This document shows, one piece after another, positions 38,177-49,989 of a stretch of DNA of 64,000 nucleotides (position 1 is its first letter; each line of letters opens with the position of its first letter). The translations under genes and the position numbers were made by a program. Below the pieces are notes generated by a model that saw only the letters and a list, made by a program, of their open reading frames with translations, was not told the DNA's origin and ran no database searches. This DNA comes from Montifringilla adamsi (lineage: Eukaryota; Chordata; Aves; Passeriformes; Passeridae): NCBI GenBank assembly GCA_017590115.1, contig JAGGNK010010225.1, positions 2,728,001-2,792,000 of the forward strand, given 5' to 3'.

Positions 38177-41129
38177 AATTGGAGAAATGGTTTTTTACCC
38201 TTCTCAAGAAAGAAAAGCTAAATTCTCAATAAAAAGAAAAATCCCCAAGCTGTATTTTTCAGAATGGGAAAATGTATGTGAGATGTAATGTCTATTAGCT
38301 TCTATTTAGCGTCTTCCTCACACCAGGGAACTTTATAATAAGAAGCAGCTGAGGAGAAATCAATGTTGGCCTCCATGGATGTTCTGTATTCATAGGGATG
38401 GCTCCTCTGATTGATTTGTTGACAACATGAGATAAAAACAATTTAAATTAAAAAAGAAAAAGAACTTAATGAGAGCTAAAGCTTATATGAGAAAAGAGTG
38501 AGAGACTAACACTAAGACAAGGTAAAGATTTTTAACAGCTCCTCTAACCTTGCTTTATTAAAATTTTTGGTGCATGGACAAGGACAATGGAAGGAAAATG
38601 GCTTCTCCCCTAAATTTGACCTGCTGAGATAAAATAATCAGGTCAAAACACTTGAGGCCTTGCACAGTATGAGAGGACACATTTGGCTGAAATAATAACA
38701 GAGAGCTATTTATTCTTTTCCAGTTTGCAAACTAGACATCCATATACTTATTTTAATTTTTTTATGCTTTCTTATGGAAAAAATAATCTATTTGCTCTGT
38801 GGCAAAGCTAATCCTCCAGGATTGCACAAATCACTTGTGGGACAATGCAAGAGTATACAGTTGATTGTGGGTCAATCCAGCACCTGACACTACCTTCAAA
38901 ATATAGTTCTACCTCAAAGATTCCCTCTTCCACACAAAATTTCAGACTGTACTATATACATGTATCATTCATAACCACAGGATACCCAGTTTAAACAGGG
39001 AGCCTCCACCTGAAGGCATCAGAGGTGGACCTGGATCATTCACAGAGGTATTAGAATAATGAAGCTAGAAAATGGTGTGGAACATAAATTACACTGTAAA
39101 TTCAGCTCAGTGCCACTCTCCAAATGAAAAGCTAACTACATGTTCTGGGTGGGCAATGTTCTGGTGCATATTTTCTTTCCAATCAGTATTGTGCATTTCT
39201 TATCTGCACCACAGGTCTCTGCTGTATATCCTGAAAGTGCCTAGTGCACAGAAATCCTGTTGAGATCAATGAAACTTCTATGCATAGAAGGGGCAGGGAA
39301 TGAGCAACAGAGATCCCCGAGGCAGATAAGTCTTTAAAACCAAGTTCATGGAAGGTGAATTTGCCCTGTATGACTGGTAGCAGATTTATTTCAGGTTTAA
39401 TACAATTCACTGAAAGCCAAAGATAGGTCTGGGGTTTTACCTGTCATTGCTTTAAAAGGAACACTGAATTAATTTTATTTAGAGGCAGATCATGCAGGTC
39501 TGTACACTGACCAACAAAGAGAAGTGACTATGACATCCAGTACAAAGTCAGTGTCAGATGCACTGAAGAGAAAAAAATTCCAGATCAGGTGGGATTTTTG
39601 AGTCTAATGCATAGCTGTGCACTTAGTCTGAAGTGCTTTGGGCAGAAAAGTATCAAGATATAACACTTAGGCTTAACAGCAGAGCACTTACTCTTGTCTT
39701 TTGTCTCCTGGTGGTGTTTTAAGTGGCAGAACAGAGCTGGTTACAATGCAAAGTGCTTTCATCCATGCAGGATTATGCCCCTCTCTCTTCCTCACAATTT
39801 CCATTCTTGTGCTTTCCAGGATCACACATATTTTCCCAACACAAGACAGAATTATGGGGGAAACTGAGCTCTCATAAGGATTCATACCTTACCATCAAGG
39901 AGCCCACCCTGGTATTTCATACCGACTTCTTGGGATCACAGCTGCTGTAAAACACAGCAAACTCTGAAGGACACCAAGATTTTAGGACAACAGCTGACAA
40001 CACGACCAAAACACAGAGCAGAAAGTTTGCTTTAAAGATCATCTGTTTATGTGATTCACTTTGTCTCAAAGCTTTGCAGCTTGAAAAATGTCTTTTTTCT
40101 TCATCTGAGTTAGTACGTTCCAATGCAACATCACAGTCTCTGCAGCTCATCCCTTGTAACTCATCACTATAATCAAAATGTTAACATGAATGACCCAGAA
40201 AGCATGCAATCACTCAGCATTGACACAAAACTACCTCTGTCAGGCCACATGGGCTTACAAGGCACAAAAGAGCTTTTGGCTGTGAAGGACAGATATTTCA
40301 GCAAACACACTCTGCTAAACATTTACCTACAGAAGTTAAAGCCCTTCATCACACAGTTCTGATCATACAAGTGTTCCAAAGTAAAAAATAATATGCCCTT
40401 GTATTTTAATCTCTGCAGCATGTTTCCATAAATTGTTAGTCCATTCCACTGCAGTGTACAACCACTCAGCTCTATTTTTTTCCCTAATGTTATGATTTAG
40501 CATGTTCCTTACATTTGTTTAAAATTTATTTTAATAAAGGACACTTCTCTCTCCAGAATGAGGAACCTTTGCCTGTTCTGTGCATGGTGAAGCACACAAG
40601 CTGCCATCCAGTACAGGGCCTCCTCTGTTACTAGTTCAACTTCATCATAGTGAAACCAGTCTGCAACTGTTCCAGCAGCCCACTAAATTCCAAGAGTAAT
40701 CCCATGTTACCGACAAACTGCTAAAACTTAGAACAAATGCCAACCAATCAGTGCAAATAAATGCATTGGCTTGTGCTATATTTCTATCCCATCCAGGTTA
40801 GTGGCACAGCAGCCAGCACTTCATCATCTGTCCATAAAATGTGTGAAAAGTGGAAACCTGGAAGCCCTAGCACAGTATGGCAGGGGGCCTTTCCTTGTGT
40901 CAAACTCTGGAGTATTAGGAGATATTTCAAGAAAAAATTCAAGCCTCAAATCCTTTGTATAGAAAAGCACATCACTGTACTCAGAGCAGAGACAGCTTTC
41001 CTCACTTAGGGATGCCCACCTCAGCTGATGCATGCCCATGAGCAGTTGTGGAGGATACAAAAGGTGCATGCATCTCCCATAAATTCCCACCCTACATAGA
41101 GAGTGAGAGTCATTAGTCCTAAAAACAAA

Positions 41130-41264
41130 ATCACAGAACCATAGAACAGCTTGGGATGGAAGGAACCTTAAAGATCATCCAGACCCAGCTCCCCTGTCAT
41201 GGCGAGGGACACTTTTCAGTAGATCAGGCTGCTCAAAGCCCCATCCAGCCTGAATCTTGAACAC
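41130..41264 (-). mobile_element. Short CR1 LINE 3' end, antisense to + strand
   Basis: About 135 bp of a strongly 5'-truncated CR1 in minus orientation. The + strand begins with ATCACAGAACCATAGAACAG, continues TTGGGATGGAAGGAACCTTA and AAGATCATCCAGA, and ends with the GCTGCTCAAAGCCCCATCCA block. This is a different CR1 subfamily pattern from the copy near 17.9 kb. The right boundary is uncertain because the match fades after the CTTGAACAC segment. Confidence 0.92.
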
Positions 41265-43034
41265 AACAATTCACCTGAGGATACCTCTGGTTATGACTGC
41301 TGTGCAAATTTGTTCAGCTCCTGACTTTGGCAGCACAATTTATTTACATACAGATGATAAAAAATCAGCTTAAAAATGTAATACAAAACAATAAATCATG
41401 TATTCTGATATACCTGTCTGCCACAAATGAAAACACACCAATAGAAATCAGTGAAATATATTTTCAGCAGAAATGCTCCAAAAACATAGGGCCCAACCAT
41501 TTACATTAAAATCACTTCTCACTAATTCCAAGATCTATACTCTGTTTTGAGGGCAGTCAGTAAAGATTAGGAGGATTACTAACATATGTTCTGGTCTCAA
41601 AATTAAGACCCAGGTATAGAAAGCAGGACATCTGGGCTCTGTTTCTTCCTAGGCCTCAGAGACTCACACACTGTACAGGAAAAGCAGGAGTCCTTGCAAG
41701 GTGAAGTCAACTCATCTGAGCAGGATGCTTTTGAGTAAAAAAGATATCAAGAACTCCAAAAGATCATCTTACTGTATCTTTACTGGGAAAACTGGGATGT
41801 TTTCCTCATATACAGGAATGGAATCAAGCAAAAAAACCCAGGTATTTGGAAAACATTACTTTGAATAGCTCTGACAGACACCAGATTTCTTAATCTGTTG
41901 AGAAGATCTGACAGAAAAAAGAAGATAGCATCCCTGTACTGGCACTAAATCTGAACAACTTTGTGTCCTGAGGCACAATGAAAGAAAGGGGAAGATGTAG
42001 TCATTTTTTACCACTCTGTGGTGGCACCATCAGCCAGTGAATCTATCACCAGTAATGGACAGATTTTCATAGCTTCACCCTGCAAAACCACTTAAATGAA
42101 GATTAGCTTTTTTAAAAGTACCCTGTCCCTTCTAACATGCATTTTGGCATTTAAGACTGAACACTTTAAGGATATGAAACACTGGATGTTTTATCTTTAA
42201 TGAGCATCACAGAAGCTCAAACCATTAAAATCCACTCACCATTGATCACCTAGAAGAAGAGAATATCCTTCAAAGTCATGTAAAATTTTCAACATAAAGC
42301 ATTGACTTCTTTTGCACCAGCTTTGAAGATATCTAAAATGCAATTTCTTTACGTCGTATCAACAAGATCTTCATCAATTTAGTGAGAGAAGCATGTGTGC
42401 ATTTTGTTTTATTCCCTTTGCTAACCTTCACCTCCAAACACATAACCAGGTCCAAAGCATGATTAAATACGTAATGGGATGAGACATAATGTGACATCTT
42501 ACTGAAAGATAAGAGGGCAAGCACAAGTATTTAAACTTTTCTTCTAGCTTGTGACAGATAAAGCAAGCACCATTATGTAGCACAGGCTTCATGTTACTTT
42601 AAATATCCTGCACAATTCCTATAAAGCTTTTGTGTAAAATCCTTCCCTGCATATATAGAAATGAATCATATCACATTATAGCTTGCTATGCATTCTTCCC
42701 GGAGCACACTATGTTTTAAATTGCAAAATCCATTTTTATTTTCTTTTTCATTTGTCACCTCACCACTGGAAGGAAGGTTTCCTGGCGCGTATTCCATTGC
42801 ATGCCTGACAATATCAAGTTTGCGTTCAATACATTAGTATAAAAAATCGAGGATAAATGATTACATGAGGTCAATGAGCAAGTACAGGAGACAAGAAGCC
42901 TACATGATTCATTGTATCTTCTGCTACAAAACTCTAAGACTTTTTGATGAGAATACAGATACAATAAGTAAGAACATAGCAGAGAAATAACTCATTTTTT
43001 TAGTACTCTCATAATTTTCAGATAATTTGGATAA

Positions 43035-43078
43035 GTAAACCTGATATGAATATATGGTAAACCTGGTATGAATATATG
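43035..43078. repeat. 22 bp x 2 tandem repeat
   Basis: GTAAACCTGATATGAATATA(TG) at 43035..43056 is repeated at 43057..43078 with one substitution. A simple slippage-type duplication in intron sequence. Confidence 0.9.
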
Positions 43079-44420
43079 TGTTCTTTGTTATCTATCATCC
43101 CATAATACAGTAAAGTGCTGCATGTGTAAGCCTCTCATAGGCCTTAAGGTAACTCAGCCACTTGGAGATGAGGCACTGATAGATTTTCTCTCTGAGGCAT
43201 TCTCCTTTTTAATTCTGAATTAGTACACCATTCCAATCAATGTATACATTCACAACATGCTTATGCAATAAAGCTTTAAAAGAGGTGCAAGCATCTTATG
43301 CTTTGTCATGCATGTGTTCTTGAAAAAAAAAAGAAAAGTAAAAAGAGTAAAACATGTAAAACATGTATAAAGCAGAAAGGCTGAGCACACTCTGCAGGGC
43401 TGAAGCACTTTTCAGAGGACTAAGGGAGAATCCGTAAATATTTAACGTTGCTACAAGCAGAGGGATTAACAGAGTAGAGCTCTTTGATCAATACTTGCAG
43501 CATCATGTATTATTTCCAGCAGGCATGAACAGCAAAATGCTATTTATTGACCAAAGTATGCTACACATCATTGAAGTTTAATAAAAGGGGACATGAAATT
43601 CGCTCTTGATCAGGAGTAAGCCCCTGACCTGACCGTAGCCTAATCAACCATTTCTTGCACTGCAGTAGCACTTGATAGTTCCCAGACTCATTTTTCTGGG
43701 AGCTTTCCACAATATAGACAAATCCAGTCTCTGACATCAAGAGATTAAAGTATTAGATAGTTTAAGATGAAATTAAATAAAGCTGGTGCAACAGAACAAA
43801 TAGAAGTATGAGTAGTGAGATGGCAAAAAGCATAAAATCACTTGGGTTCATAGACTAATTAGGACTTCAATTAGGAGTTCAGAATAAGAAACATTTTTGG
43901 TTTAGTTTTCTAGCTTATAAAAACAGTAACAAAGAGTTTTGGCAGCTTTTGTCCCACTTTCATTGTATGCAGTGCTATGCAAACCAAAAAGGAACAGCAG
44001 AATGAACACAGCTGCCAGCCAGAAGAGAGTTCTTGTTGGGGCAAACCAGAAATGTGCCGATCAGACCAATGCCCCATCTCTCACAGACAGTGCTTCATAT
44101 CAAATATAAAATACATATAAGGAAAATTCCAGGAAGCAAACTGTAAACATCTGTGAAAAAAAATGGATGTTAAGAAAACATTATTTGCCCTGTCATCCTG
44201 AGTCTCTTAAAATATATTGAAGGATTATCGCTCATTAATCTCACTGAGATACATATGAAATTACCTAGCGCTACTTGGGAAAAATCAACCTGTGAACTTT
44301 AATTTCACATGCTTCCAGTAGCTGAAATGTCTTCAAACAAATGATATGGTCCCCATCCTTAAAGCAAAACCCTGCTGCACATACAACTGCCAAGGAAAAC
44401 AACAAACAAGGAAATTCGCA

Positions 44421-44843
44421 TCAGTCATTCCTAACACTAAGAACCTTTTGAAGACTAATTATTGTAGTCCACTGTCCTCCCCAGTCTGTTCTAAAATCTC
44501 CACCTTTTCTGTTCTGTAGCATGCAGTGTTTATTGTTTATGATGAAGCTTGGAGTAGATAACTGACCAGATAAAATCCCATAATAACAGAAGTGCATTAG
44601 TCCAAGTCCAGGAACATATACCCCTCCATGTATAGGGGCAACCCAGACAACAGAGTCGGCATGAAAATCTTTTCCTCTTGATGTTGAACACAAATGAATT
44701 AATGTCACAACAGTCAGCACCTGAAAATTGTGGTTGCCTGCTACTAAAGAGACCAAATGCTCACTGAGGTGCAAGGAGAGGCCTTCCAGAACACAGGAGC
44801 TCAGCTGCCTCCAGACCCCTTCACCTCGCAGGGCTGAGCTCAT
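44421..44843 (-). other. 140-codon open frame, minus strand, unrecognised
   Basis: On the RBMS3 sense strand, the first ATG of this frame at 44843 gives 140 codons, starting MSSALRGEGVWRQL and ending VLSVRND. The middle is hydrophobic and Val/Leu/His-rich, but I recognise no family. It has no visible acceptor and donor pair that would make it an exon. It could be a chance frame or the relic of an old retrocopy or LTR element. Confidence 0.12.
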
Positions 44844-45294
44844 CTCCCATAGTTCGTAACCTATATTTGACACTGCTGAATCTAAACCTGTGCTGCTTAT
44901 TTGGAACTAGGTAATTGGGATAAAATGAAATAACTTTTCCTCAGAAGGGAATCCTCTCAATTTTCCCTTCACAGCTGCACTTTCTGTTACTCAATTTCAA
45001 GGAAACCAAAGTGACTGAATGCACCTGACTTAATCTTTTTAAAGGGCTCAAATATGGCTTTCAATCTCTCTTCCTCACTGACTGACATATCATATCCAGG
45101 AAGCAAAGAGATGCTTCCCTTATAAACTCTGAAAAAACTTTTCCAGTCAGTGTATTTTAACTCTTATTTCTAAGGACAAAGGTTATTCAAGTAGACAATT
45201 GCTACTTCTGAATTTCATTTAGCATATACCTCTCATGAGGTTTCTAAGTGATACATGTCAAAAGCTAAATATGAAATTCCAAAGAAACCTTTAA

Positions 45295-45304
45295 CCACTT
45301 ACCT
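45295..45304 (-). other. Juxtaposed AG and GTAAGTGG in the long RBMS3 intron
   Basis: The minus strand reads ATTTTAG directly followed by GTAAGTGG, the arrangement of a zero-length exon used in recursive splicing of long introns. The upstream pyrimidine tract is poor, so this is a weak candidate. Confidence 0.12.
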
Positions 45305-47980
45305 AAAATGTCATTTATTGCCAAAGAATGATTCTGGAAGGTAAATCCTTAAATGATCGTTTTATATTTTCTTCTTTTCAAATATGGTCCTCCTTTCCCT
45401 GACAAAGCATTTTGAGTCCTCTTATGCAGTCATAAGCTTTTCTTAAGGTTTTTCAAGTGTTATGATAACATTTTATGATTGCTTTTAACAACGACACATA
45501 ATCCAAAACACCTGTGAGGTGTTTTAGAGAACAAATTTCAGCAGCCACTGAAATAACAAATCACCAACTTCAAAAGGTTGCCACCTCAAGCTACCAGACT
45601 GACTTGTTTTCTACACCTGGTTTAAAGGATACAATAACTCCTCATTGCTAAAATAAATGAAATCAAATCAAATAGTGCAATGGTTGAAAATACTGACAAA
45701 AAAAAAAGAATGGAAAATAAATGCTGAATGTATTAAAAATAAAAATCATTTTCAGCACTCCAGCCCACCCACAAGAACTCCTTAGGACATCTGATGGGTA
45801 TTTTCTTGGCTGATAGCAGGGCCGATGCAGAATACATTGTGTACATAAATTACATGAAGTCACGAAAAGAGGATGAAGAGAAGAGGAGATATGTACGTAA
45901 AGAGGAACAAAGACTTTAGGAGTAGAGTGAAAATATCCTGTAGGAAACTTCTAAAGGCACTTAAGAGGTGAGTCAGAGAGACTCAGAGAGGCAAATGACA
46001 GTGTCTGCTGAGGTAGGTGGTTAAAGGCAGTTCATTGGTATACATTCAATAGATAAAAGACTAAGGAAGAGTCATGTTCATGAACCTCCTTGCCATGAAA
46101 CTTTCCCACCTTTTTTCCTTTTTAAATATGAATTGTGTACATAAATGTGTGTAAGGAATTTTAATGAGATGTGCACTTTAAATGTATTAAAATGAATTAT
46201 GCAGAAAAGCAGTAGGAGAGCAACAGATGTACAGATCCAAGGGTGACATGCTTAGTTTCACTTGATGAATGTTTGTTTTGTTGCTTTGAAAAATTAATGT
46301 AATGAAATATTTAAAATGAACAAGAAACTTTAAAATTAACTTGGGGGATGGATTACTTCCTTACAAGGACAGGGTTTTATTAAGGAAAATATGCTTTTAG
46401 CATTCAAATCAGGACTCTATGAAGAATCATTAAAATAAGCCAGATATTTTAGGAATGCCTTACAGACAGTATGCTTGCAAATCATGATATAACACCTTTT
46501 ATGGACCATGAGACCAGAGAACTAAGTCTTCACAGCAAACTTACAGGTGGTGTTTTCAATTTAAAAGGTGGTGACATGATAAAAACTTTTACAAGCTGAT
46601 AGAAGACCAAGGCTGGTCCAAAAAAATTCCGGAGCACTGCTTTTACTTGTACCAAATAGTGACAGTAATAATTCTAGAAACTTCATTAACATCTAATTGT
46701 CTTCTTTCCACATACTTTACCAAATGAGGGAATTAGAAAATGAGAACTCCTCCATCCCGTATTTCTGTTATTAACAGTGTCTGCTTTCTTGTCTAGAGCA
46801 GTATTTTCCAAAGTTTATATTAAGCAGTGAAACTTTCAGTGGTCTTTAGGTTTGAAAACCCTGTTCAAGTATTTAATTTTAGGTATCTACACCAAAAGGA
46901 CATCCAAAAGCCAGACAATGGGTTCTCTGCCTAGGCTCTTCAGCTTTCGTTGGCAACAGCTATGAGGGGATCACATATGTCTGCCTGATTCCTCAGTGCA
47001 GTCTGTACAGCATACAGAGAAGCAGCAAGTACCAAGCTTTTGATTTCTGAGTTCAAATTCCAGAATTGTAAATAAGAGTTAGGCTGTAATGACCAATGGA
47101 AAGTGACTGTGAATGAAGCAACAAACTGGAATTGTTAATTTGCCAACAGTACCTCAGGGAATCAGAAAATGTTTAGTTTTTTCAAAGAGAAAGCATATTC
47201 TTGAGAATATCCAGCCTTTCCTCCATGAGAAAACTGTTCTTGAGGCAAGTAAAGGACAACAGAGGAGGCTATGATGACATAACTTGCAATGCCAAGCCTT
47301 TGAAATTATAGCCTCATGAGAAATAACATGAATCAAAAGGATTCTTTGATTTTTCCTTTTTAAAATAAGACCCCAAAACCTCATATTGTCCAATACTATG
47401 CTCTTTACCATTTAGAATGGCTGGTAGCCAAGAAATGCAAATTAACCACGTATGAATGATAGATGTCAAGGTTGTTCTGCAAAAAAACAAAAGAACTTTT
47501 TGTGGCCTAATAATGTTCCCTGACTCTAATCCATCTATGAAGAGATTGCTACCGATAACAGCACCAGCAGCAATGGGAAACCCTCTGTGTAAAAACATAA
47601 ATTTCATTAGACGTGGAAATTGTATTATTTTGGTAACAATTTAAGCTCAAGCCTTATCTGTGTATCCAATAGACATCCTCCCTCTCCCCATGTATCTTCA
47701 TCCCTAATATACAGGATCAACATATAGAACACATTTTCATGGTGGATTTTACCAAAATCTATTTTACTTTCAAGAAAATTAATTTAAACAAGAGAGTGCA
47801 ATTATCTGTTTACTGGCAAACAGGCAGTCCACATTAGTTCAGCTCTGCTTTGCTGAACTGTGTTCAACTGCTCAAAGCATTCACATGTTTCATTATGAGA
47901 TTTCATCAGACACCCCTGGCTCCAACACAATGGCACAGAAAATGGAAGCACAATGCCCACTGCTCTCCACATTTTGGCTG

Positions 47981-48037
47981 CAGCTTAAAAGCTGACCATG
48001 AAACTAGTCAGCTTAAAAGCTGACTACAGAAACTATT
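47981..48037. repeat. About 28 bp x 2 tandem repeat, each unit with a hairpin
   Basis: Two adjacent units (47981..48008 and 48009..48037) share CAGCTTAAAAGCTGAC followed by a GAAACTA segment. The start of each unit, CAGCTTAAAAGCTG, can fold with 6 bp arms (CAGCTT/AAGCTG) around AA. Confidence 0.85.
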
Positions 48038-48999
48038 CACAAGTATAGCAAAGATTAGGATAGCTTTATACATATATGGTTTGTATTTCCCACATCTTAT
48101 CCAGGCTACTTCCCCTCTCCTTTTTTTTAGCATGGAAAATTAAAAATTAACTTTCATGGCTTTGCTTTTGCCTCACTTCAATCACAATGCTTAAAAAATA
48201 AACAGTATATATAGCATTTCATATTCTATTAACCACATGCAGCCTTACATACTGGTGCAACTTCCCACCAGTGCACACAAAGCCACCCTGTCCCTGCACA
48301 GCTGAGCTGGCATCCACATGCTGATGGCACAAAATACATCTGACTGAATTGCCATTTAAACCTGAAACTCCTGATGGAGCCAGAAAAAGCTTTGATCCTG
48401 GGAAATGTTTCAAGTGAGCTGTCCCCCTTCCTGAAGCAGACAGATCTCAGATCTGAAATGTCACGCACAATTACCCTAGAGTCTTTGACTCTGAATCTCC
48501 AAATAACTCCGGGCATTATGCAGGCTCTCCTCTTCCCCCAACAACTTCACGACTTGATTTTAGTGAAATTTAAAGATTTTTCTTTCAAAAGTAGTGGCTA
48601 AAATGATACCTACGTCTTAGTGTAGGAAAAAAATATTACAACACTAATTCTTACAAATAAGCAGAAGAATGCAAACTGTTAGGAAACAAATAGTAAGACT
48701 GCCTCAATATGCAGGCCATCCCAAGATTTCCAGGCTTCTTTTTTATTCTGTGTTGGGGACTTATTTTATAAGGACAAAATGTCCCTCTTTGTGATGGTGG
48801 AGCAAAAAACCATGAACATTTGGAATCAGGTTTGTATTGTAATTCAATATTGCGTATTACAGCAATACTCTGTATTGCTGTATCATGCTTGTGTTGTGAT
48901 TTCCACGTATTGCTACATGAATATTACAAATGAACATCCAATGTAACATCAAATATCTTCAAAACCCTACATTTGGCATTAGAACATTGAACAGTCCTG

Positions 49000-49957
49000 C
49001 TCCCTCAGACCTGTTTGTAGAGACCACAGTTTGTAGACCAGGACTGGCATTCACCAACTTTTCTTAGCCCTACAAGGATGAGGAGCTTGGTGAGTTCTGT
49101 GCCAGCAAGAGGGGTCTGTAGTTCTGTGGGGCTCAGGAAGTAAGGTAGTGTGGCAACTCATGATATCAAGAGGTTGCTTTGGTGGTCACATGCAGTGGCA
49201 ACTATCCCAATGACCATCAGACTAGTCTTCTGATGCTTCATGTCTGCATCGATACCTGGAGCAAGCAGGATCGAGGAAAGCAGAGGCTGCTGTCCTTTGA
49301 GTGGCATGCCAAAGAGGCACTTCACTCAGCCATGGACTTTCCTTGGCAAAGAAAAGCAACAGATTAAGAAAAGGGGCACCAGAGACAACATCTTTGTACA
49401 GAAGTTATCACCAGTGCTTGTGTAAACAATGATGGGGTGAATCCCACAAAGCAAACCGACAGAGGTGAGCCCAGAGAGCCTTCTGAGCTCACTAGCATTC
49501 CCCTTAGGCATATGTTCCCACCCTCACTCGAGACCAGGCAAGAGGGCTGGTCATACATATTATGAGCGGATTAAGTTCACTGTGCAACATCAATGATCAC
49601 TAGTGCTGGCCTGAGATGGGAGCAGAAAATCATTGACCAAGAGCTCATCATCCTTGGGCTAGGAGATGAGCACAGGTGAGGTATGTCCTCATGAAGTTCA
49701 GGGAAGAACAGACAGGCAACCACAGCCTTGTTAAGAAAGCTGAACTGAACCCAACACAAATGACATCCACAAGGTAAAGAGCCCTTTGCTTTAGATAAAG
49801 AGCATTAGCAGTTGAGTAGATCGCCTGTTTGTACAAATGGAGTTCCCCGACTCAATCCAAAGGGTGTAAATGTCCTTCTGAACCACGCAGGCAATGTCTA
49901 CAAATTTCAGGCCCATGTAAAGTATAACACAGAGGCAACTAATAAGAGAAATTTGAG

Positions 49958-49987
<30 letters not shown>
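49000..49987 (+). pseudogene. Candidate processed (A-tailed) retrocopy of unknown parent
   Basis: Roughly 950 bp of noticeably GC-richer sequence than the surrounding intron, ending in A30 at 49958..49987. All frames are broken by stops; fragments of open frame exist at 49179..49367 (ending HAKEALHSAMDFPWQRKATD) and near 49820..49950 (LNPKGVNVLLNHAGNVYKFQ). I do not recognise the parent. I could not find target-site duplications, and the left edge is a guess. Against the call: CR1 does not normally use poly(A) tails, so processed copies are rare in birds. The parent could be a 3' UTR or non-coding RNA, and the A-run could be incidental. Confidence 0.25.
49958..49987 (+). repeat. 30 consecutive A
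   Basis: An uninterrupted A30 run, the longest homopolymer in the window. It directly follows a roughly 1 kb GC-richer block, so it may be the tail of a retrotransposed transcript on the + strand. A plain slippage-expanded homopolymer is the alternative. Confidence 0.97.

Positions 49988-49989
<2 letters not shown>

Noticed and set aside
39689..39727. Minus-strand peptide LKTPPG followed by a GTAAGTG donor, resembling the RBMS segment expected just before the 107 bp exon.
   Set aside because: Only six residues match. The upstream residues do not match the conserved HFNGKY part, the following residues differ from GIP, and the phase does not fit the phase-1 exon end that the next exon requires. 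Treated as coincidence.
47047..47065. GTTCAAATTCC resembling a tRNA T-loop (B box).
   Set aside because: No matching A box, cloverleaf arms or Pol III terminator at the right distance.
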